Of a DNA stretch of 64,000 nt, positions 11,950-23,326 are shown in pieces. Below the pieces are notes generated by a model. It saw only the letters and a list, made by a program, of their open reading frames with translations, did no database searches and was not told the origin of the DNA. Position numbers and translations under genes: made by a program. Each line of letters opens with the position of its first letter. The stretch's first letter is position 1. The stretch comes from Symbiodinium natans (Eukaryota; Sar; Dinophyceae; Suessiales; Symbiodiniaceae), in contig CAJNDS010002259.1 in the NCBI GenBank assembly GCA_905221605.1, forward strand, positions 310,001 to 374,000, in the 5' to 3' direction.

Positions 11950-12890
11950 AACATTGAATCCCAAACCCCGAAACCCTCAACCCCAAAACCTAAACCCCAA
12001 ACCCTAAACCCTAAAACCTAAACCCCGAACCCCAAATCTTAAACCCCAAACCCTAAACCCTAACCGCAAACCCCAAGCGCTAAGCCCTAAACCCCAAACT
12101 CTAAACCCCAAACCCTAAACCCCAAACCCTAAACCCCAAGCCCTAAACCTCAAACCCCAAACCCAGAAACCTGGACCCTAACCCCAAACCCCAAAGTCTA
12201 AACCCCAAGCCCTCAACCCCAAACCCCAAACCCCAAACCCTAAAACCAAACCCCAAACCCTAAACCCCAAGCCCCAAGCCCTAAACCCCAAACCCCAAGC
12301 CCTAAACCCCAAACCCCAAACCCTGAAACCTAAACCCTAACCCCAAACCCCAAAGTCTAAACCCCAAGCCCTCAACCCCAAACCCCAAACCCCAAACCCT
12401 AAAACCCCAAACCCTAAACCCCAAACCCTAAACCCCAAAGCCTAAACCCCAAACCCTAAACCCCAAACCCTAAACCCCAAACCCTAAGCCCCAAGCCCTA
12501 AACCCCAAACCCCAAGCCCTAAACCCCAAACCCCAAACCCTGAAACCTAAACCCTAACCCCAAACCCCAAAGTCTAAACCCCAAGCCCTCAACCCCAAAC
12601 CCCAAACCCCAAACCCTAAAACCCCAAACCCTAAACCCCAAACCCTAAACCCCAAAGCCTAAACCCCAAACCCTAAACCCCAAACCCTAAACCCCAAACC
12701 CTAAGCCCCAAGCCCTAAACCCCAAACCCCAAGCCCTAAACCCCAAACCCCAAACCCTGAAACCTAAACCCTAACCCCAAACCCCAAAGTCTAAACCCCA
12801 AGCCCTCATCGGCAAACCCCAAACCCTAAAACCCCAAACCCTAAACCCCAAGCCCTAAACCCCAAAGCCTAAACCCTAAACACTTTCGGC
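11950..12890. repeat. CCCCAAA/CCCTAAA mixed array with about 217-bp higher-order unit
   Basis: The tract is dominated by CCCCAAA (TTTGGGG) alternating with CCCTAAA. The landmark GAAACCTAAACCCTAACC recurs at about 12324, 12541 and 12758, a spacing of about 217 bp. A weaker copy starts near 12167. The array has therefore been amplified in blocks, not only unit by unit. Confidence 0.85.
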
Positions 12891-13229
12891 ACCTGCCGCC
12901 TTTGAAGGCGTGTCAAGAACAAGGACATGCGCGCCTTCCTCGGGCTGATCTCCAGGCACCACAGGTTAGGTTGTAGGGTTGTAGGGTTGTAGGGTTTAGG
13001 GTTTAGGGTTTAGGGTTTAGGGCTAGGATTCTAGGGTTTAGGCTCCAGGGTTCTAGGCTTTGAGGTGTTTAGGTCTTGCCCAATAAGGTACCCCTGATTT
13101 GCGGAAACCCCATAATGTTGACCTTCAAGTCGCCCCTAGATCAGTTAGGGTTTAGGAGTTAGGGTTTAGGGCAGGTCTTTGTGTACTCGGAGTCCTGGGC
13201 TATGAATGACCAAGGTCCTAGGCAAGAAG

Positions 13230-13435
13230 GTCATGCAGTGCAGCAACGGGGGATTGTTTGTGAGGCTGCAGGAGCTCCTCCAGGCTGGGCAGGAGATTCG
13301 CTGCGAAGTCTGCGCGCAGATGCTTGCAGAGGGTGGCGCGTCTGCCGACAGCTTGAAGCGTGCTCTGGCTTCCTATGCACAGCAAGCAGCAGAAGCTGGC
13401 GCATTGGTGCCCGCCGTCGAGCAAGTAGTCCTCTT
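13230..13435 (+). CDS. Unknown gene, candidate exon (longest)
   Basis: Acceptor GGCAAGAAG|GTC ATG CAG. The frame stays open for 83 codons from 13206 to 13457. The proposed end uses a GC donor at 13436; a GT donor at 13425 is an alternative. Contains a C-x2-C pair (RCEVC). Confidence 0.5.
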
Positions 13436-16400
13436 GCGGAACCTAGATGTTCTTTGAGTGCCTCAAGACAGCAAACCTTAAACCCTAAACCCTATATAGA
13501 ATCCGAAGCCCGCAACCCAAAAACCTAAACACCCGGTTCTTGTTATAAGGGAATCCTACTATGAATCCCTAAACCCGAAACCCTAAACCCTGAACCCTAT
13601 AAACCCTAAACTCCTAAACCCTATTTTCGAGAAGCCCCCGTATGTAGACCCCTCCCCCCCCAAAAAAACCCTCGGCACTTTCCGGCATCGCTGTCCCAAA
13701 GCGCTGAAGTCGGTTCAGGGTTTAGGGTTTAGGGTTCAGGGTTTAGGGTTATCCTTCTGACGTCGGCCGCCTACGGCTTCAGCCCTCCAGACAGCACAGC
13801 AGAAGCCCCAAGCCCGAAGCCCTCCACGCCAGATCACCAAACCCAAGTGGGTGGTTGTCAAAATTATAGTTCCTTTTTGGATCCCGATTATAATGCGGCA
13901 CCTAATATTTAGGGTACCCCACAAGGGATTGCCACCCACGTCTCTAGAACCGCAAAGCCCGAAATGCGATCCCACTAACTGCCAAGTGAGTTTGGGGTTT
14001 AGGGTTTGGTCGTAGCTGCACCAAGGGCCTCAATGGTTTAGGGTTTAGGGTTTAGGGTTTAGGGTAGCGACTCCCACTGCCTGAGAGTACGTCTTGTGCC
14101 GGTGTGAGGATCTATGTCATGGAGGTGGAGAACATGGACATGCAGGCTGGCGAGGGTAAAAAACCCGAGCCACCAAGGGCTTTTTACTTAGGCCCAAGGG
14201 CTTTTCACTTAGGCTTTGGGGTTTAGGGTTTAGGGTTTAGAGTTTAGAGCTTAGGGTTGTTTAGGGTTTAGGGCTTAAAGGCTTCCCAAATTAAATGACC
14301 CCCCCCCCCCCCCCCTAAGCCCGATAGGAGGCTCCCAAACCCTTCGCCCGAACGGCTCCCAATGTCGAGTAACATCAAGATCCTGCAGTCTGCGCCCACA
14401 GGTCATATCAGTTCTCAAATGCTTAGGTTTAGGGTTTAGTGTTTAGGGTTAGGGTTTAGGGTTTAGGGTTTAGTAGGCTTTGGGGTCACTTTTTGGGGTA
14501 CCCTAAACAAGAGGGGCCGCCTTATCAGAAGGACCCCTGACGGTATTCCTTTTTGGGAACCAAACACAACTAGGAGCCTGACTTCTGCGAGCCTCACCTG
14601 ACCTTGTGCGAATATAACAGTATGCGACTTTCCTTTTTCGGGCTGGAGGAGGGGTGTGAAACCCTAAACCCTAAAAACCCTAAACCTAAACCCTAAAAAC
14701 CTAAACCCTAAACCCCTAAACCCTAAAACCCTAAACCTGTTTTGAGCCGGTCTAGCGCCGTTGTCTCTCCTGTGGCCTGCGACCCTATCTTAACTAAACC
14801 CTGCACCCTTATCAGCACAAAATTCCTTCAAGCTTATGCCCTGATTCTGAAGCCCCCATTATAGGGTTTAGGGTTTGGGGTTTAGGGTTTAGGGTTTAGG
14901 GGTTAGGGCCCAGATCCTAAATCCCGTAACGTATACGCCCTGAAACTTTACCCTGCACCTTGTACTCCTGAACCCTTTACTCGCAAACTCGAAGCCCTCC
15001 ACTCCAAAGCCTTCAAAACCTAACTAGACCCCTAAGCGCCTGTTAAGAATTCCCAGTGCTCTCAGGCCCTTACAAAGGGGCGCGTCCTTGGGGGCCAAAT
15101 CAACTCGATGAACTATGAACCTTCTGGAGGTCTATCATATTGTTATGATCGCGGTTCGCGGTTCCCAGCCCTCCCCCGCCCAATGATATCCCCATCCCCC
15201 CTCCCTCAAACTCTAAACACTAAGTCTTATAAACCCTAAACCCAAGCCACAAACCCCACACCACACCACCGGGAGGTGCGTGGGATACCATGTTGAGGGG
15301 GGGGGGGGGGGTACGCGGGGCGCTCTGAACCAGAAACTTTTGGGGTTCATGTAGTCACAGTCCCCTATGTGAGGGTCCAGCCCTAGACGCCAAAACCCTA
15401 AACCCTAAAGCCTACACTATCAGCCCCAAACCCTACCGAAGCCCTAAACCCTAAACCCTGAACCCCCAAGCCTGAACCCTAAACCCTAAACCCGAAATCC
15501 TAAACCCGAAACCCTAAACCCTAAACCCTAAACCTGGGTAGACCTTGGAGCTGGGAAGCCCTCGCCTCCTCAGCTCTGCGGCTTTTTTTCTCCACACTGA
15601 GCCTTGTAATTCAGAGGGCCTGAGCTCCAAGAATGGGGTTGAGGGGTTAGGGTTTAGGGTTTGGGGTTTGGGGTTTCGGGTTTAGGGTTTAGGGTCGCTT
15701 GGGGTTGTTTGGTGGTTTCCTGTTTTGATTTTGCGTGCTTCGGGGCTTCAGGACTTTATGAAGTGGAGCTTCTGCGGTTTCAACGTTCACTCAACCCTAA
15801 ACCCTAAACCGTACAACCTAAGCCCTAGACCGTAAACCCTAAACCCTAAACACTAAACCCTAAACCCTAAACCCTAAAACCCAAAACCCAAATCCAGTCC
15901 AGCAACGGCTGCTGCAGGAGATGGTGGATGTGGCGGGGCCCTTGCTGGAACAGAAGGCCCCCTAAAAAGCCCTAAACGGGTCTCGGGTTTAGGGTTCAGG
16001 GTTTATTATGTATTAGGGTTTAGGGTTTAGGGTTTAGGGTTTAGGGTTTAGGGTAAACCCTGACCCCTAAACCCTAAACCCTTACCCTAAACCAGTACAT
16101 CCTACAAACCCTAACCCCCCCTACAAACCCTAGCCCCCGAAATCCTGAAACCCTAATCCTGCCATCGGTTTAGAGTTGAGAGGGTCTAGGGGTTCTAGGC
16201 CCCGCAGCCCTGCAAAACCCAAACCCAAAACCCTATCTCTTACCCTAAACCCTAAACCCTGAACCCTTAGAATTACTCGTCCAGAAGGAGGACCTCTTCG
16301 ACTAGGTAGATGAACCCCTTTTTTTCGCAGTCTATAGGTTACGCTAAATCTTAAAATCTCAAACCCTCAAGTGTGGGAACGCTCGGAACAACCCCGAATC

Positions 16401-18288
16401 CTCCAAAGAGACTAGGATTGAGGGTTTAGGGCTTAGGGTTTGGAGTGTTCCCACGTTGGAACATGCGATGACATAGACATAGACATAGACATAGACATAG
16501 ACATAGACATAGACATAGACATAGACATAGACATAGACATAGACATAGACATGGCGCCTTCTAAACCCCAAAGCCCAAAACCCAAACCCGCAAAGCCCCA
16601 AACCCTAAACCCTCCAAACCCCAAACCCTAAACCCTGAACCCTCCTAACCCCAAACCCCCCTAACCCCCCTAAACCCTAAACCCTAAACCCTAAACCCTA
16701 TAGCCCTATCAGGAGCTGGAAGCCGAAGCCTTGCGCCTTCAGATCCAGATGCGCGACCGGGTGATCGAGGACGCGCCGCCTTTGAAGAAGGGGTGAGGGT
16801 TTTAGGGTTTAGGGTGTAGGGTTTAGGGTTAGGGTTTAGGCTTTAGGGTTTAGGGTTTACGGTTTAGGGTTTAGGGTTTTGGGTTTACGGTTTAGGGTTT
16901 AGGGCTTAGGGCTTAGGGGTTCGGGCTTAGGGTTTGGGTTTAGGGTTTAGGGTTTCCGGTTTTTAGGGTTCAGGGTTTAGGGTTTAGTGTTTAGGGTTTC
17001 GACTAAGCGCTACACCCTAAACCCCTACCCTAGATAGCCTTCAAAAATTAGACTCCCAAAGCTGCTTCGCAAGAACCTCTTGTAAATCCTCAACCCTAAA
17101 CCCTAAACTTCTAAACCCTCTAGACATCCACCACACACGAGTACCACTTACTCCACGAGGGCCAGGTCGGGACTATGTATTTCTGAGCACAAATTACCTC
17201 AACCCTAGACCCTATACACTCTAATTGCTGAAAGGTCCTTCAGCAACAGCCGGCAATCTCGAATGCTGTGCCCCCCGGCATCGCGGAGTCTCCAAGACTT
17301 GGCCAGCGACGGGTTGACATCGGACAAGAATGGAAGTCGTTTGCAGCATGGCCTCTACCACCTGGTTTGAGGGGTTTAGGGTTTAGGGTTTAGGGTTTCG
17401 GGTTTAGGGTTTAGGGTTTAGGTGCACCAGCGTACCTTCGTCAATGTCAGACAGACAAGCAGCCATCGGAGCTCTGTGGAAAGACGAGCCGTCAAGTCCG
17501 ACCCAACCCCACTCACAAGTAATTTTCGGGCCCTGGCCAAAGCATCAGCAGATGCAAAAGAAGCATAAGTACGAATATAGACTGCAATGTAAGTAAACAT
17601 TTCGTTGAGTTTAGAAGTGACTAAGGCAGCTCTGCATTGCGGATTGGGCGTTTAGGATGTTCCTCCTCAACCTAACAGTCCTTAATAGGGATCATAGTAG
17701 GGAGTACTATGTTCCGATTAATTCCAGGTTTAGGGCTAGGGGTTTAGGGCTTTGCGTGTTTAGATTCTTCTGTGGGTTTTCTGTTCAGGGGCTTTAGAAG
17801 TTTGTACCCCACGCTTCAGGGTTTTGGTTTAGGGTTTAGGGCTTATCCTTTATGCCCTTAAGAATGGGACAAGCACCCAATTATGCAGGCTAATCTCTCT
17901 GTTTAGGGTTTAGGGTTAAGGCTTAACCTATATAATGGGACACATGCCCAACAATGTAGGTTTCTGTTTCTTGAGGGCGAATAGGTTTCCATCCGCCCTC
18001 TCCTGTAATACCTAAACCCCGGGAGCTAAATATGGGGCCGCAAAATCTACATTAGGGTTTAGGGCTTAGAGTTTAGGATTTATGGTTAGATTTCTTTTGG
18101 TATGCGGACATGCGGAGCCACCGTAACCTGGAAGTTGGGGGGGTTTAAGGGTTTAGGGTTTAGGGTTCAGGGGCGTTGAGGGTTTAGGGTCTAGGGCTTA
18201 GGAAGCAGTATGCCAGTATCTTTGCATTGACACCCTCTGGCAGGAGCAGGATCGCTTGCTAGCGGCCGAGGGCAAGGCCGCGTCGTGA
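13230..18288 (+). CDS. Unrecognised protein, six-exon chain with coiled coil (3' part of gene)
   Basis: Proposed exons are 13230-13435, 14109-14145, 15903-15956, 16713-16792, 17235-17364 and 18202-18288. The lengths sum to 594 bases with phases matching at all five joins, ending in TGA. The first exon is the most protein-like stretch of the region (LFVRLQELLQAGQEIRCEVC, then an Ala-rich helix with LKRALASYAQQAAEAG). Later exons give MEVENMDMQ, RLLQEMVDVAGPLLEQK and ELEAEALRLQIQMRDR, a likely coiled coil. A Ser-rich linker (SLQDLASDGLTSDKNGSRLQ) follows, then the tail LWQEQDRLLAAEGKAAS. I do not recognise the family. The introns contain telomere-like tracts and the (ATAGAC) array. Confidence is limited because short frames can be open by chance; the phase consistency and the uniform strand argue against that. 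Confidence 0.45.
14109..14145 (+). CDS. Unknown gene, candidate microexon
   Basis: Acceptor GGTGTGAG|G and GC donor at 14146. Encodes IYVMEVENMDMQ; phases 2 in, 0 out. Confidence 0.35.
15903..15956 (+). CDS. Unknown gene, candidate coiled-coil exon
   Basis: Acceptor TCCAGTCCAG|CAA and donor AAG|GCCCC. Encodes QRLLQEMVDVAGPLLEQK; phase 0 at both ends. Confidence 0.45.
16471..16551. repeat. (ATAGAC)n hexanucleotide array
   Basis: About 13 perfect ATAGAC units inside a proposed intron. The repetitive Ile-Asp and Met-Ser open frames over it are artefacts. Confidence 0.95.
16713..16792 (+). CDS. Unknown gene, candidate coiled-coil exon
   Basis: Acceptor CCTATCAG|GAG and canonical donor GG|GTGAGG. 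Encodes ELEAEALRLQIQMRDR then VIEDAPPLKK; ends in phase 2. Confidence 0.5.
17235..17364 (+). CDS. Unknown gene, candidate Ser-rich exon
   Basis: Acceptor CTGAAAG|G, donor CTG|GTTTGA. All three forward frames are largely open here; the phase-2 frame (SRSLQDLASDGLTSDKNG) is chosen because it joins both neighbours. Confidence 0.35.
18202..18288 (+). CDS. Unknown gene, candidate terminal exon
   Basis: Acceptor GGCTTAG|GAA. Encodes EAVCQYLCIDTLWQEQDR and LLAAEGKAAS, then TGA at 18286-18288. Unique non-repeat sequence follows to about 18690 and could be the 3' untranslated region. Confidence 0.45.
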   Translation, partial: EAVCQYLCIDTLWQEQDRLLAAEGKAAS

Positions 18289-20312
18289 ATCTCTATGCGT
18301 GCCCGATAGTCGGATGTCAACCCAACCCCGCACCCTCACCTTGTTCGTTCCTTCATGCATGCCTGGGTCATTGTTGAAACTATTTTTCATTTTCATGAAT
18401 ACTTAAACCCAAGGAACTTAAAATGATATTTTGTCGTGCCCCACCAATGGTGGAGATTCGTTGTGTGGTCCTATCTGCTGGCATCCTTGTGACAACTCCC
18501 GAAGGCGCTAACACGCGAACTGTTATCCCAAAGGTGGGTCAATAGAGAGAGGAGCAAGGCTAAGGTAGGAACCCTCATGAATCAGTTTAGACCAGTGTAG
18601 AGGGTTATGTGGGTTTTTTCTCCTTGCTCGCTGAGCTGAAGCATACACCTTGAACCTTCAACGCTAAGCTTCTCAGAGTCTCACCAGCCTAAACCCTAAG
18701 CTTCCGACACTTAGTGTGTAGGGTTTAGGGTTTAGGGTTTAGGGTTTAGGGTTTAGGGTTCAGGGTTTAGGGACTCTCCAGCCCACTGCCATGCAACCCC
18801 AGAGCCGAAAGGTGCAACTCCGGGTTTCCCATGATCGCAAGCCTCCTCTTGCCCCCAAACCCCCCAAAGGCTAGGTTGCGTGTTTAGGTTTAGGGTTTAG
18901 GGTTTAGGGTTTAGGGTTTAGGGTTTAGGGTTTAGGGTTTAGGGTTTAGGGTTTAGGGCTCGGCCAGCCCCAATTTCCCGAAGCCCAAACATTTCTGCTA
19001 AAGCGCAAATGGGGGTTTACGAAAATAGGTGGCCCCAATAAAGATCCCCAAATTGTAGGATTCCCTTAAAATAAGGACCCCAATAAGGTGCCCCTAGTTT
19101 CGGAAATCTCCAATTTCCACCAACCCTAGCCAAAGAAATCTGAAGCCCCAACTTTTCCCTAACTAAGGCTTAAGGACTCAATTCTGAGCCTTAGGGGCTT
19201 GTCTTGCTCCGGACATTTCCACGCCGCAGGAGGACCTACCGAAGCCTAAAGGCTGGATCAACGTCCCGGCCACTTGGCTTGTTCAGGGTTTAGGGTTTAG
19301 GGTTCAGGGTTCAGGGTTTAGGGTTTAGGGTTTAGGGTTTAGGGTTTAGGGTTTAGGGTTTAGGGTTTAGGGTTTAGGCGTCAGGGTTTAGGGTTTAGGG
19401 ATTTGAAGGTTTTGGGCTCTCGATGTGTGGAGTGTCGAGAACACAGGGTTTGGTCTTTGGGTTTTAGGGGCCCAGGGGGGCCTTGTCCTATTGAAGCCCT
19501 GAATCGGAGGGAGAGGGGGATTGGGGAGATTCGGGGCGTGAGGGGGGGCGAGGAGAAGAGTTGTTGGGTATTTTTCTGCTTTCCGAGTTGGGCCCTAAAC
19601 CCTAAACCCAAACCCTAAGCCTCCATATTCTCGCGTACATTTGGTTAAAGAGGTTCCCCTGTGGTAGCTTTAGGACCCCAAGCACATGCTGGTTGGGCAC
19701 ATTCTTATGAGACCAGGATGGGCTATGATACCCTCCAACCCCTTAGCACTTGCAGTTTATAGGGTTGGTTATAGGGGATAGTAAGCCCCTAAACCCTAAA
19801 TCCTAAACCCTGAACCCTAAACCCGGAAGTTCTTCGACTCAGAGTCGACTCTGGCCCACACCCCCGCACCCTAAACCTACCCGTTTTCGGGTTTCGGGTT
19901 TAGGGTGAGCCCTCAGCCGCAGGCGAAGGCCAATCGCCGAGCGCCGAGCTCCGTTCGATGGCTTGAAGAGGCTGCCCCAGCCTAAAGCCTAAGCGGTTGC
20001 GGGTTCAGGAGGGGGGCTTAGGGTTTAGGGTTTAGGGTTTAAACGCTACTGTAAAACTTCTACGGGCCTCCTCCTAGCCCCCAACCCACCAGCAAACCCT
20101 AGACCCTACACCCTAAACCCTAAACCCTAAACCCTAATCACTCACACAGATCCAGCATGGATTCTACAGGGTTTCGAGTGCATTTTCCCAACAAGCCGGG
20201 GATGCCACTTGTAAGCCCATCAACCCTACTTGGAGGTTCATGGTACCTATTAACCAATAGGGTTTTAGGGTTTAGGGGTTAGGGGTTAGGGGTTAGGGGT
20301 TAGGGTTTAGGG

Positions 20313-20450
20313 CTACTTGGAGGTTCATGGTACTCATTAAGCAATCATAACTGTACTTATGACCCACTTAAAAGCCCCTCAAGTGCCCTAATATGGTTAT
20401 AAGTACAGTTGTAGGTACAGTTCTACTTGGTCCCATGAACCTCCAAGTAG
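20313..20450. mobile_element. MITE-like foldback, family A copy
   Basis: CTACTTGGAGGTTCATGG at the left is exactly inverted as CCATGAACCTCCAAGTAG at the right. It is the best-preserved member, about 138 bp. A left half-copy lies just upstream at about 20224. Confidence 0.8.
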
Positions 20451-20609
20451 CTAAAGCCCGAAACAAACCTTACACCCTAAACCCGAAACCCCTACTTGAG
20501 CATGACTGGGCTTAGGGTTTTGGGGTTTAGGGTTTAGTGTTTAGGGTTTAGGGTTTAGGGTGATGGGTGATTAGGGTTTAGGGTTTAGGGTTAACCCTAA
20601 AGCATAAAG

Positions 20610-20808
20610 TTTCTGCGCAAGGACGACCTCGGCCTCAGCACAGATGAAAAGGACGTGTCACCCTCCGGGAGGCCTGCATGTGCCACCATGGGTTTAGGGT
20701 TTAGGGTTTAGGGTTTAGGGTTTAGGGTTTGGATGTCAGCCGGCCCACACGGCTGTGCTGTTTTTTCTTGTGGGCTTGGGAATTGTTTGCCACATGAAGA
20801 ACATCTTT
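20610..20808 (+). CDS. Candidate exon pair with one membrane helix
   Basis: 20610-20651 (FLRKDDLGLSTDEK, GA donor) joins in phase 0 with 20740-20808 (acceptor GATGTCAG; PAHTAVLFFLVGLGIVCHMK). The second piece is a convincing hydrophobic segment. In its own frame it meets a stop at 20815, so it is either terminal or spliced before that. It lies 2.4 kb upstream of the first recognised exchanger exon on the same strand and could encode an earlier helix of that protein; this is inference. Confidence 0.35.
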
Positions 20809-22624
20809 GAGTTCTAGGGGGCTCAGGATACCTCGCCCGCCAAAATCCCTAACCCCTGGGCTACTTAACTTACTCGAGCCCTTTCGCTGAGGAGTTGCGG
20901 AAGGACCTAGCAATAGGCCTCAGGGGTTAAAACCCCCCAACCCCATACGCCCTAAATCCTAAACCCTAAACCCTAAGCCCTAAGCCCTAAACCCTAAACC
21001 CTAAACCCTAAACCCGACGCCCTAAATCCCTTCAGTAGACTCTCGGGGGTTAAAGCGGGTCATGGCAGTCCAGGTTGACAGTCATGACAGGCAGCCTCTT
21101 TCGGCTTACAAAAAAAACAGACTCACAAGCTCCGGAAGACACTTACCCACTAAACTCTAAACCCTAAACCCTAAACCCTAAACCCTAAACCCTAAACCCT
21201 AAACCCTAAACCCTAAACCCTAAACCCTCCGCCCGAAACCCTCAGTCCTATACACCCTAAGCCTTGGCTTGATACCCTGAGTCCAAAACACCTTAAACCT
21301 TGGCTTGACACCCAAGTGCCTAGAAAGGTCGCTGTGGCAACGAAAACATTCTGCACTCAACAAGGAACCACAAAACCCTGCGAACCAAAAGCCTTACAAT
21401 ACCGAAGTCAGCACAAAAGAACTGAAAACGCTGAAGCCCGCTCTGCACGGGAAGTACCTAGAGCAACCTTGTGCCGCAAAACAGAGGGACACACATATAT
21501 ATATATATATATATATACATATATACACACACATATACAAATAGATAAGGTGCCTTTTCCCGCTTTTACAGGAATAAAGCCTCCTCCATATAATGTGCAC
21601 ATAGATCAGGCACCTTTTCCTTTCTTCAAAGGCTTGAGGGTTTAGGGTTTAGGGTTTAGGGCTCAACAAAGGGTTCCCCCCAGGTAGTTTCTAGCCACGG
21701 CATGGGCTCCCCCTCTGGCTCTGGCGATGGCGAATCGCTTGCTGCGGCATCCTACAGCATCTACTTGGCCTCTCGGCTCATGGGGCAGCTCCGGGGTTTG
21801 GGTGTTTAGGGTTTAGGGTATAGGGTTTAGGGTTTAGGGTTTAGGGTTTGGTTTAGGGTTTAGTTTAGGGTTTAGGGTTTGGGATTTCGGGTTTAGGGTG
21901 CAGATGTTGGATGTAGCGCTGACCAGATCAAGCCTGCATAATCCATAATCATTACTGGGACTAGGGGTTAGACGGACTAGGAAAAGGAGATAAAGGTGAG
22001 GGCTGAAACTGCTCGTGCCGAGCTTGTTTTATTTATGGTTTAGGGTTCAGGGTTTCAGGTTTAGGGTGTAGGGTTTGGGAACATAAGTTTCTCGTGACCG
22101 TTTCGAGTTTAAGCAGCTTCCTTTCACAGCTGCAAGTTTGGCGCCACTCCCCAAACTGCCCAAACCCTTAACTCTGAACCCAACAATACCTCATGCAAGC
22201 AGCTAAAACCCTTACACCACCAACCACGCAATCCATAATCCCCTAAACCCTATACCCGGTACCCTAAACCCTAAACCCTAAACCCCCTGGAAGCCCTCAC
22301 CCCTGCTGCTGCTGGGCTAATGCCCTGCACCGCTTATCTCCTGGCTGCGGCCACACAATGGAGCCGACTGCGCCGACCCCATAGATAGAATATTGGGTTT
22401 AAGAGGTTTAGGATTTAGGGTGACTGGGCTGAAAACTGAAGCATTGAAGAACCAAGCTTTTGTGGCTGGAAAATGCCCTTCCAACACGAGCGCAGATTTT
22501 GAAAACTGACCTTTTTGGGGGCCTTATGTGGAGATCCTCCCCCAACGCATACAACGGAACCGAGTCCTTGGATAAACATGTTGGGCTCAGCCTGTGGGCA
22601 TTGAAGGGTGATCTCCGGATTTAA

Positions 22625-22713
22625 GGGCGCACGCACGCACGCACGCACGCACCCACGCACCCAGGCACCCACGCACCCACGCACCTACGCACCCACGCAC
22701 CCACGCACCCACG

Positions 22714-22753
<40 letters not shown>
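22625..22753. repeat. CACGCACC / (AC)n array
   Basis: GCAC tetramers, then CACGCACC octamers, then a pure (AC)n run. A tandem pair of about 70-bp units (GTAGTACAGGGTATATGACCC / GTAGTACCGGGTACATGACCC type) follows at 22795-22880. Confidence 0.9.
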
Positions 22754-22756
<3 letters not shown>

Positions 22757-23247
22757 TGAAAACCAAATTAACCCTCACAGGGTGTAAGTACAGTAGTACA
22801 GGGTATATGACCCCAATTTGTTTAGGCTTCGTATACCTTAATAGGAAGTATAGTAGTACCGGGTACATGACCCCCAATTTTTGGGGCTCATTTGGTCTTG
22901 AGGGCTACCAGCCCTCCTGCTTGTGCGCGTATGATCGGACATAGTCTCAGAAGCCATCCAGATTTCCGGTTTGGGGTTTAGGTTCTAGGGTTTGCTCCCC
23001 AGGAATATTGTTTCTATGGGGTCGGGTAGCAACCAAGGTTTCCAAAAGACATACCCCCCACGAAAACCCAGTTGTATCTACTTGAGGATGCCTAAAGGTT
23101 TCCCCATTTTCAACAAGAAGAGGTTCCCGCTTTTTTCTCTAGGTCAGGTTCCCTGAATCCTGAACCCTAAGCCCCAGACCCCGGATATTCTAAAGCAACC
23201 AGGTCATCAACCCCAAACCCTAAACCCTGAACCCTAAACCCCAGAAG

Positions 23248-23326
23248 GTCATGCTCTTGGTGTCATTCTTCTTTGCGTACTGCCTCTCGAACCGCTGCCG
23301 TTCCTGCGTCTACCTCTCTGAAGCAG
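23248..23326 (+). CDS. NHE exon 1 of those seen: first conserved helix
   Basis: Acceptor CCAGAAG|GTC. Encodes [15 protein letters not shown], a short loop and VYLSEA. GA donor at 23327 (GCAG|GAGCTG), phase 1. Confidence 0.8.

Larger units (their letters stand above)
18690..23247 (+). other. Exon-like islands upstream of the exchanger, unassigned
   Basis: Islands with protein-like frames on + lie near 18772-18870, 19208-19285 (DLPKPKGWINVPATWLV), 19905-19960, 20150-20220, 20610-20651, 20740-20808, 21678-21795 (GDGESLAAASYSIYLASRL) and 22275-22385. They could be N-terminal exons of the Na+/H+ exchanger or of another gene. No family match was recognised except the hydrophobic exon listed separately. 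The rest is telomere-like tracts and foldbacks. Confidence 0.3.

Noticed and set aside
12910-12968. Reverse-transcriptase-like fragment (KDMRAFLGLISRHH resembles the (R/K)-x-FLGL motif of LTR-element polymerases)
   Set aside because: Only about 14 residues, no neighbouring polymerase or RNase H motif. Another open frame here (GHARLPRADLQAP) joins the 13230 exon in phase.
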